Positions 58,173-64,000 of a DNA stretch of 64,000 nucleotides are shown here, one piece after another. This DNA is from Streptomyces sp. TG1A-60. Its GTDB lineage: Bacteria; Actinomycetota; Actinomycetes; Streptomycetales; Streptomycetaceae. The translations under genes and the position numbers were made by a program. The notes beneath the pieces are model-generated. The model did no database searches, was not told where the DNA came from, and saw only the letters and a program-made list of their open reading frames with translations. Positions within the stretch are counted from its first letter, which is position 1. Each line of letters opens with the position of its first letter. The stretch lies in the NCBI RefSeq assembly GCF_037201975.1, contig NZ_CP147520.1:4960001-5024000 (forward strand), given 5' to 3'.

Positions 58173-61100
58173 ATGTCCGTGCACAGCCACACCGCAGCCC
58201 ACCACGACGCTGCCACGCCTGAGTTCCCACGCCATGTGGTGACCGCGGTCCTCGTCGCCCACGACGGTGCCCGCTGGCTGCCCGACGCGCTCGCCGGGCT
58301 GCTCGGCCAGGAGCGCCCCGCCCAGAGCGCCATGGCGGCCGACACCGGCAGCGCGGACGACTCCGCCCGGCTCCTCTCCGACGCCCTCGGCGCGGACCGC
58401 GTCCTGCACCTCGCCCGACGGACCGGTTTCGGCCAGGCCGTCGAGGAGGCCAACCGCACCGCGGGCGTCCTCACCCAGGACGACCTCTCCTACCTCCGGC
58501 GCCCCAGCGGCTGGGACCCCGTCACCCGCACCTGGCGCGACGACGCCTACGACATGCCGGAGCTCCCCCACGGGGAGCCGGTCCAGTGGCTGTGGCTACT
58601 GCACGACGACTGCGCCCCCGAACCCGACGCCCTCGCGCAACTGCTGCGGGTCGTGGAGAACGAACGCGAGCTGGGCCGTGACGACGTGGCCGTCGTCGGC
58701 CCCAAACTGCGCGGCTGGTACGACCGCCGTCAGCTCCTCGAGGTCGGCGTCACCATCGCCGACTCCGGCCGCCGCTGGACCGGCCTGGACCGCCGTGAGC
58801 AGGACCAGGGCCAGCACGACCACGTCAAGCCCAGCCTCGCGGTGTCCACCGCCGGCATGCTGATCCGCCGAGACGTCTTCGAGGAACTGGGCGGCTTCGA
58901 CCGGCGCCTGCCCCTGATGCGCGACGACGTCGACCTGTGCTGGCGCGCCACGGCCGCCGGGCACCGCGTCCTCGTCGCCCCCGAGGCCGTCGTACGGCAC
59001 GCCGAGGCCTCCTCGCGCGAGCGCCGCACCGTCGACTGCGTGGGCCGCAGCGCCGCCTCCCCGCACATGGTCGACAAGGCGGGCGCGATCTACACCCTCC
59101 TCGTCAACACCGGCACGGCACAGCTGCCCTGGGTGCTGCTGCGGATCGTCCTCGGTACCCTCCTCAGGACCGTCGCCTATCTCGTCGGCAAGGTCCCCGG
59201 ACAGGCCGTCGACGAGATCCGCGGTCTGCTGAGCGTGCTGCTGCGGCCCGAGCGGATCATCGCCGGGCGGCGCAGGAGAGGCAGCCCGCAGCTGGACAGG
59301 GGCGAACTGCGCCCGCTGTTCCCGCCACCCGGCGCCACCGTCCGAGCCACCGTCGAACAGGTCGCGGGCGATCTGTTCGGCCGCTCCGACACCGACGCCT
59401 CCCCGGCCGGACGCCACGGCGGCGCGGTCGAGTCGGGACCCGGCGACGACGACGCCGACTTCCTGCAGGTCGAGCAGTTCGCCCGGCTCAAGCGCATCGC
59501 GCGCAGGCCCGGCCCCGTGCTCTTCGCGCTCCTGCTGCTCGCCTCGCTCGCCGCCTGCCGCGCCCTGCTCGCCGACGGCGCCCTCGCCGGCGGCGCCCTG
59601 CTGCCCGCACCCGCCGACTCCGCCGAACTGTGGGCGCGTTACCTGGATGCCTGGCACCCGGTCGGCGCGGGCGGCACCGAGGCCGCGCCCCCGTATCTGG
59701 CGCTCGTGGCCATGCTCGCCTCCCTGCTGTTCGGCTCCACCGGACTCGCGGTCACCGTGCTCCTCGTGGCCTCCGTGCCCCTGGCCGGCTTCACCGCGTA
59801 CTTCGCCTCCCGGCCGCTGGTCGAGTCCCGGCTGCTGCGCGCCTGGGCGGCCGTCGTGTACGCCTTCCTGCCCGCCGTCACCGGCGCACTCGCGGGCGGC
59901 CGCATCGGCACCGCCGTCCTCGCGATCCTGCTGCCCCTCATCGCCCGCGCGGGCGCCGCGGCCGCCGGGCTCACGAGCAGCACGGGGGCGCGCGGCAGTT
60001 GGCGCGCCACCTGGGCGTACGCGCTACTGCTGACGATCACCACCGCGTTCACGCCGATCGTGTGGCCGATCGCGCTGCTCCTCGGCCTCGGGCTCCTGGT
60101 CGTCCGCCGCCGGGAGATCACCGCCTACGGTCTGCGTTTCCTCGCCCAGTCGGGCACCCCGCTGCTGATCCTCGCCCCCTGGTCGCTGACGCTGCTGCCG
60201 TCCGGCTTCTTCCAGGAGGCCGGTCTGCGGTACGGCGCGAGCGCGGCCTCCGCGACGGACCTGCTCGGCATCAGCCCCGGTGGGCCCGGCACGGTCGGCG
60301 GGCTGACCCTCATCGGCGTCGTCCTGGCCGCGCTGGCCGCCCTGCTGCGCTCGGAACGGCAGTTGGGAATCCGGACCGCCTGGACGGCCGCCCTGGTGGC
60401 CCTCGTCTTCGCGGTCCTGTCCAACGGCTCCGCCTGGGCCGGCCCCGCGACCCTCGTCTACGGCCTCGCCCTCCTCGCCGCCGCCACGCTGGGCGCCGAC
60501 GGGGCACGCGCGCGCGTGGCCGAACAGAGCTTCGGCTGGCGCCAGCCGGTGGCCGTGCTCATCGCGCTCGCCGCCGCCGTCGGCCCGCTGCTGGCCGCCG
60601 CGGGATGGGTGATCGGCGGCGCCGACGGCCCCCTGGAGCGCCGCGACCCCGTCCAGGTGCCCGCGTTCGTCGCCGAGGAGAGCGGCACCCGCGACCAGGC
60701 CCGCACCCTGGTCCTCGACAGCGAATCCACCTCCAGGGTCGGCTACATCCTGGTCCGCGGCTCCGGCGTCCGCCTCGGCGACGCCGAACTCACCGCCGCA
60801 GGCGAGAACGAGCAGCTCGACAAGGTCGTCGCCAACCTGGTCGCGGGCTCCGGCGCCGACCAGACCGACGAACTCGGCGGCTTCGCCGTGCGGTACGTCC
60901 TCGTCCGCCCGGGCGCGCCCCGCGAGGTCGGCCGCGTCCTGGACGCCACGCCCGGCCTGAGCCGGCTCAGCCAGCAGGACGGCAGCGCCCTGTGGCGGGT
61001 GAACCGGCAGGTCGCCCGCGTCACCATCGAGGTCTCCTCCGGCGACCCGAAGGCCGTCGCCGCCGGCCCCGTCGACGTGCACACCACCATCCCGGCCGGC

Positions 61101-61802
61101 GGCTCGGGCCGCGTCCTGCGCCTCGCCGACACCGCCGACGAGTCCTGGACCGCCACCCTCGACGGCAAGCCGCTCACCCCGACCACGGTCGACGGCTGGG
61201 CCCAGGGCTTCCAACTGCCCACCGGCGGCGGCGAGCTGGACGTCACCTTCGACGCCCCGGTGAGCCACACCGGCTGGCTGTGGGCCCAGGGCGCGCTCGC
61301 CGTCGTCCTCGTCGTCCTCGCCCTGCCGGGCCGCCGCCGGGACGTCGACGACGATCTCCCGGACGAGCCCGTCGCCGTGCCCGCACAGGACATCACCGGC
61401 GACGGCCGCCGCGCCCGCCGCCTGCGCGCCCAGGCGGAGGCCGAGGCCGAACAGTCCGCCGCCGGGGACCCGCCCGCTCCCACGGAGGAGGCCCCGGTCG
61501 CCGCCCCCGTCCCGCAGCAGCCCGCGTACGGCGCGTGGGAGACCCCGCACTCCGTGGGCGCGGGCGCCGAGTACGGCCAGTACGAACAGGCCTACCAGGG
61601 CGGTCAGCAGTACCCGGCGGGCACGTACGACCAGCAGCACTACCAGGCGGACCCTTACCAGGACGGCCAGTACGACCCGTACGCCTACGGCGGCGGCACG
61701 GCGCCCTACGGCCAGACGTACACCCAGGGCTACGACGCGACGTACGACCCGTCGCACGGCACCGGCGCCGACAGTGAGCGCCCCGACGGGAGCCAGCAGT
61801 GA
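58173..61802 (+). CDS. Giant membrane glycosyltransferase (GT2 domain plus multi-helix region)
   Basis: This 1209-residue protein has an N-terminal GT2 domain (about 20-290): VTAVLVAHDGARWLPDALAGLL, WLLHDDCAPEPDAL (DD metal site) and MRDDVDLCWRATAAGHRV. It is followed by about 13 hydrophobic segments from about 310 to 850, an extracellular domain (about 855-1040) and a further helix (WLWAQGALAVVLVVLAL). The C-terminal 140 residues are a Gln/Tyr/Pro-rich cytoplasmic tail (repeats like YGQYEQAYQGGQQY). It probably transfers sugar to a lipid or cell-wall acceptor. ATG 58173 has no strong ribosome binding site. Its stop overlaps the start of the next gene (GTGA), and the two products likely act together. 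Confidence 0.88.
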   Translation: MSVHSHTAAHHDAATPEFPRHVVTAVLVAHDGARWLPDALAGLLGQERPAQSAMAADTGSADDSARLLSDALGADRVLHLARRTGFGQAVEEANRTAGVLTQDDLSYLRRPSGWDPVTRTWRDDAYDMPELPHGEPVQWLWLLHDDCAPEPDALAQLLRVVENERELGRDDVAVVGPKLRGWYDRRQLLEVGVTIADSGRRWTGLDRREQDQGQHDHVKPSLAVSTAGMLIRRDVFEELGGFDRRLPLMRDDVDLCWRATAAGHRVLVAPEAVVRHAEASSRERRTVDCVGRSAASPHMVDKAGAIYTLLVNTGTAQLPWVLLRIVLGTLLRTVAYLVGKVPGQAVDEIRGLLSVLLRPERIIAGRRRRGSPQLDRGELRPLFPPPGATVRATVEQVAGDLFGRSDTDASPAGRHGGAVESGPGDDDADFLQVEQFARLKRIARRPGPVLFALLLLASLAACRALLADGALAGGALLPAPADSAELWARYLDAWHPVGAGGTEAAPPYLALVAMLASLLFGSTGLAVTVLLVASVPLAGFTAYFASRPLVESRLLRAWAAVVYAFLPAVTGALAGGRIGTAVLAILLPLIARAGAAAAGLTSSTGARGSWRATWAYALLLTITTAFTPIVWPIALLLGLGLLVVRRREITAYGLRFLAQSGTPLLILAPWSLTLLPSGFFQEAGLRYGASAASATDLLGISPGGPGTVGGLTLIGVVLAALAALLRSERQLGIRTAWTAALVALVFAVLSNGSAWAGPATLVYGLALLAAATLGADGARARVAEQSFGWRQPVAVLIALAAAVGPLLAAAGWVIGGADGPLERRDPVQVPAFVAEESGTRDQARTLVLDSESTSRVGYILVRGSGVRLGDAELTAAGENEQLDKVVANLVAGSGADQTDELGGFAVRYVLVRPGAPREVGRVLDATPGLSRLSQQDGSALWRVNRQVARVTIEVSSGDPKAVAAGPVDVHTTIPAGGSGRVLRLADTADESWTATLDGKPLTPTTVDGWAQGFQLPTGGGELDVTFDAPVSHTGWLWAQGALAVVLVVLALPGRRRDVDDDLPDEPVAVPAQDITGDGRRARRLRAQAEAEAEQSAAGDPPAPTEEAPVAAPVPQQPAYGAWETPHSVGAGAEYGQYEQAYQGGQQYPAGTYDQQHYQADPYQDGQYDPYAYGGGTAPYGQTYTQGYDATYDPSHGTGADSERPDGSQQ

Positions 61803-63286
61803 ACCGCACGACCCTGTCCCTGATCGCCGGCACGACCGCCCTCGCCGCCGTCACCGGCTTCGCCGCGCTGAGCGCGCCCGACGCCTCCGGCGGCGACACC
61901 ACCGCGCGGGTGGCCGCCCAACTGCCCGTGCAGCGCACGAGTCTGCTCTGCCCCCAGCCGAGCACCTCGGACCTCGCGGAGACCGCGTACACGTCCTTCA
62001 CCCCCGTCACCGAGGGCACGGGGAGCGACGGAAGCGCCGAACTCATGGTGGCGGGCAAGGAGTCGACGGGCAAGACCGGCAAGAACAAGTCCGGCAAGCC
62101 CGTTGTCGCGCCCAAGAAGCCCGGCAAGCCCGTCACCGGCAGCACCGACGGCGGTGACGCACCCGCGCTGATCGGCACCGCCGAGGGCAGGTTCGCGCCC
62201 GGCTGGACCGTCCAGGAGACCACCGAGGTCGCCGCCGGCACAGGCCGAGGACTGCTGGGTGTCAACTGCACCGCCCCGGACACGCAGTTCTGGTTCCCGG
62301 GCGCCAGCACGGCCACGGGCCGCACCGACTACGTCCACCTCACCAACCCGGACGACTCGGCGGCCGTCGTCGACATCGAGCTCTACGGCAAGGACGGGGC
62401 CCTGAAGTCGACGGTGGGAGAGGGCATCACAGTCCAGCCGCGCTCCAGCGAACCGGTCCTGCTGTCGACGCTCGCCACGGCGAAGGAGACCGACCTCACG
62501 GTGAACGTCAGCGTCCGCAGCGGCCGGGTCGCCGCCGCGGTCCAGGCCCTCGACGACAAGCTGGGCGGGGACTGGCTCGCCGCAGCGGCCGACCCGGCCG
62601 GCAGTGTGGTCCTGCCCGGCATCCCGGAGGACGCCACCTCCGTACGCCTCGTCGTCTTCGCCCCCGGCGACACCGACGCCGACCTGAAGCTCCGCCTCGC
62701 CTCGCCCAACGGTCCGATCACTCCGGCGGGCAACGAGACGCTGCACGTCAAGGCGGGCATGACCGCCTCCGCCGACCTCGGCGACATCACCCGGGGCGAG
62801 GCCGGCTCCCTGCTCCTGACCCCGACCGGCCAGTCGACCCCCGTGGTGGCCGCCCTCCGCGTCGTCCGCGGCAAGGGTGACAACCAGGAGACGGCGTTCA
62901 TCCAGGCCACCCGCCCGGTGGGTACGCGCGCGACGGTCGCCGACAACCGCGCCAAGGGCACCACCCTCGCCCTCACCGCCCCCACCCGCACGGCGAAGGT
63001 CAAGGTCACCGCCTCCGCCGGCAGCGGGTCCGGCGGGGCCACGGCCAAAACGTTCACGATCAAGGCCGGCACCACCCAGAACGTCGACATGCCCGCCCCG
63101 ACCGGCCTCAAGGGCACCTACGCCCTCACCGTCGAACCGGCCGCCGGTGCCCCCGTCTACGCCTCCCGCACCCTGGAATCCAGGTTCGACACCGTCCCGG
63201 CTTTCACCATCCAGACCCTCCCGGACGACCGAGGCACGGTTGCGGTACCGGAGGCGGAACAGGATCTGTCGGTACTGCAGAAGTAG
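61799..63286 (+). CDS. Secreted/membrane-anchored DUF5719-like protein
   Basis: The 495-residue protein starts at GTG 61799, overlapping the glycosyltransferase stop, so the genes are coupled. It has an N-terminal signal anchor (LSLIAGTTALAAVTGFAALSAP), a Lys/Gly-rich loop (about 80-125) and a large beta-rich extracellular region (about 130-495). That region has repeated strand motifs such as YVHLTNPDDSAAVVDIELYG and VRLVVFAPGDTDADLKLRL. Conserved cysteines (LLCPQPS and GVNCTAPD) probably form one disulfide. The pairing with the giant glycosyltransferase is conserved as far as I recall, suggesting a partner or export role; the biochemical function is unknown. Confidence 0.85.
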   Translation: MNRTTLSLIAGTTALAAVTGFAALSAPDASGGDTTARVAAQLPVQRTSLLCPQPSTSDLAETAYTSFTPVTEGTGSDGSAELMVAGKESTGKTGKNKSGKPVVAPKKPGKPVTGSTDGGDAPALIGTAEGRFAPGWTVQETTEVAAGTGRGLLGVNCTAPDTQFWFPGASTATGRTDYVHLTNPDDSAAVVDIELYGKDGALKSTVGEGITVQPRSSEPVLLSTLATAKETDLTVNVSVRSGRVAAAVQALDDKLGGDWLAAAADPAGSVVLPGIPEDATSVRLVVFAPGDTDADLKLRLASPNGPITPAGNETLHVKAGMTASADLGDITRGEAGSLLLTPTGQSTPVVAALRVVRGKGDNQETAFIQATRPVGTRATVADNRAKGTTLALTAPTRTAKVKVTASAGSGSGGATAKTFTIKAGTTQNVDMPAPTGLKGTYALTVEPAAGAPVYASRTLESRFDTVPAFTIQTLPDDRGTVAVPEAEQDLSVLQK

Positions 63287-63329
63287 GGCCTGCCGCGTCC
63301 CTGAGAAGCGGGGCGCGGCCTCTGCTCCG

Positions 63330-63370
63330 GGGGCGCGGGGAACTGCGCGACAAGCCCCCGCCGACCCGCA
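63330..63370 (-). repeat. Dispersed intergenic repeat, copy F
   Basis: Reads GGGGGCGCGGGGAACTGCGC followed by GACAAGCCCC and a GACCCGCA end; this is the complement orientation of copies B, C and E. It lies between convergent genes. Confidence 0.75.
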
Positions 63371-63489
63371 GACAACGAACGCACCCGAGCGGGGCCGAAG
63401 AGGCGGCAGCCCCGGGCGAGGGGGCGGCCCCCGGTGACGGGACGGGACAGTCAGGGGCGAAACCCAGGCCAAGCGCACCCCGCCGGGTG

Positions 63490-63948
63490 TCAGTCCTCCC
63501 CGTACCGAGGGTCCACCGTCTCCGGATTCAGCCCCAGCAACTCGGCCACCTGCTCGACCACGACCTCGTGCACCAGCGCGGCCCGCTCGTCCCGCCCCTT
63601 GGTACGGATCTCCACCGGGCGCCGATACACCACGACCCGAGCAGGCCGGCCCTCCCGCGCGGCGACGGTCCCGCCCAACGGCACCGCCTCGTCGTTCCAC
63701 GCCCCGTCCCCGGCCCGGTCCAGCCGCGGCACCTCAAGCACGAGGAAGTCGATGTCCGCGAGCTGCGGCCACCGCCGCTCCAGCCGCTCCACGGAGTCCT
63801 GCACGAGATCCGCGAACATCTCGGCACGACTCGCCGCGAGTGGTACCTGGGGCGGCGCGATGGGGCCGCGCATCCCCCTGCCGTGCCGATCTCGGCGGCG
63901 GGGCCCGGGTGCGGAGGCGGTGCGGGGCGGTACGAGGTTGTCCATCAC
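63490..63948 (-). CDS. Metallopeptidase-family (zincin-like) protein, motif altered
   Basis: The protein is 152 residues from GTG 63948 (ATG 63945 is equally possible). It belongs to the small bacterial zincin-like family (DUF1025-type). Most members carry HExxH; here the segment is LVHEVVVEQVAELLGLNPETVDPRYGED, so the second His is replaced (HEVVVEQ) although the following Glu and the DPRYGED ending are kept. Zinc binding and peptidase activity are therefore doubtful. TACGCT (63960-63955) lies six bases before the GTG with no ribosome binding site, again suggesting a leaderless message. It is convergent with the DUF5719-like gene. The function is unknown. Confidence 0.82.
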   Translation of the reverse strand: MMDNLVPPRTASAPGPRRRDRHGRGMRGPIAPPQVPLAASRAEMFADLVQDSVERLERRWPQLADIDFLVLEVPRLDRAGDGAWNDEAVPLGGTVAAREGRPARVVVYRRPVEIRTKGRDERAALVHEVVVEQVAELLGLNPETVDPRYGED

Positions 63949-64000
63949 CTACGAAGCGTAGTCCCCACGAGATCCACGCGCCCGGCTCCCCACTCCGGGC

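Noticed and set aside
58173..61802. Several long overlapping open frames within the giant glycosyltransferase gene
   Set aside because: Composition is Arg/Pro-rich, as expected for out-of-frame reading, and the in-frame protein has domains and helices.
1..64000. Prophage, integrative element or biosynthetic gene cluster
   Set aside because: No integrase, transposase, phage structural, PKS or NRPS gene, or tRNA attachment site, is present; base composition is uniform.
1..64000. CRISPR array or tRNA/rRNA genes
   Set aside because: No regularly spaced direct repeats with unique spacers and no tRNA-like cloverleaf or rRNA segment were seen.

Overview
This window is a GC-rich actinobacterial chromosome segment, almost certainly from a Streptomyces. 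The evidence is the extreme G/C bias at third codon positions, frequent GTG starts, GTGA/ATGA gene overlaps, an 87-residue WhiB, a SigB-family sigma factor with its STAS and RsbW-like partners, roadblock proteins, five LytR-CpsA-Psr (LCP) proteins and F420 biosynthesis genes. From memory, the gene order resembles (reversed) the core-chromosome region of Streptomyces coelicolor that runs from whiB to the hut genes; this was not checked by alignment. No tRNA, rRNA, CRISPR array, prophage or intact insertion sequence was seen. Most of the window is conserved housekeeping sequence; the unusual content lies in regulatory DNA, decaying genes and dispersed repeats.

Layout. 1-6 kb: small unknown proteins, a thiolase, a frameshifted SGNH hydrolase and cystathionine beta-synthase. 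6-9 kb: a membrane protein, a truncated proline-racemase-family gene, an RpiR regulator and another membrane protein. 9.4-11.9 kb: a four-gene roadblock/LC7 operon. 12.2-19.6 kb: a DAP-decarboxylase-like gene divergent from a histidine-utilisation operon (hutU, an M20 amidohydrolase, hutF, hutI). 19.7-24.3 kb: a ricin-type membrane protein and the sigma factor/STAS/ATPase module. 24.5-29.4 kb: two surface proteins, a peptide-transporter remnant and a two-component system. 29.5-34.6 kb: GtrA, purK, purE and a pair of M19 dipeptidase-family proteins, the second apparently catalytically dead. 34.7-39.2 kb: a VOC protein and a CGNR regulator (divergent), UDP-sugar dehydrogenase, acyl-CoA dehydrogenase and a Cys/Met-rich copper protein. 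39.2-52.5 kb: a cell-envelope block with five LCP proteins, a GT2 glycosyltransferase, a TIGR03089-like protein, a frameshifted peptidoglycan amidase and a sugar nucleotidyltransferase. 52.7-57.3 kb: an AlkA-type glycosylase, fbiB/fbiA and cysteine dioxygenase. 57.6-64 kb: whiB, a giant membrane glycosyltransferase with a secreted partner, and a metallopeptidase-family protein.

How the genes work together. The hut genes convert urocanate towards glutamate; the M20 enzyme may fill the formylglutamate step. The sigma factor, STAS protein and ATPase form a partner-switching circuit. The LCP proteins, glycosyltransferases, nucleotidyltransferase, UDP-sugar dehydrogenase and amidase all concern surface glycopolymers and peptidoglycan. 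Cystathionine beta-synthase and cysteine dioxygenase sit on either side of the cysteine pool.

The most striking observation is a 30-codon reading frame at 57162-57254 (minus) ending in a tract with six Cys codons in its last ten. It lies upstream of cysteine dioxygenase and directly behind a TTGACA promoter spaced for a leaderless transcript: a probable cysteine-sensing leader peptide. Other notable points are a palindrome straddling the -10 of hutU, a GGTAAC operator cluster between the VOC and CGNR genes, and three single-base frameshifts that all fall at G/C runs (sequencing error or real decay). There are also two internally deleted genes and a family of at least six dispersed intergenic repeats.
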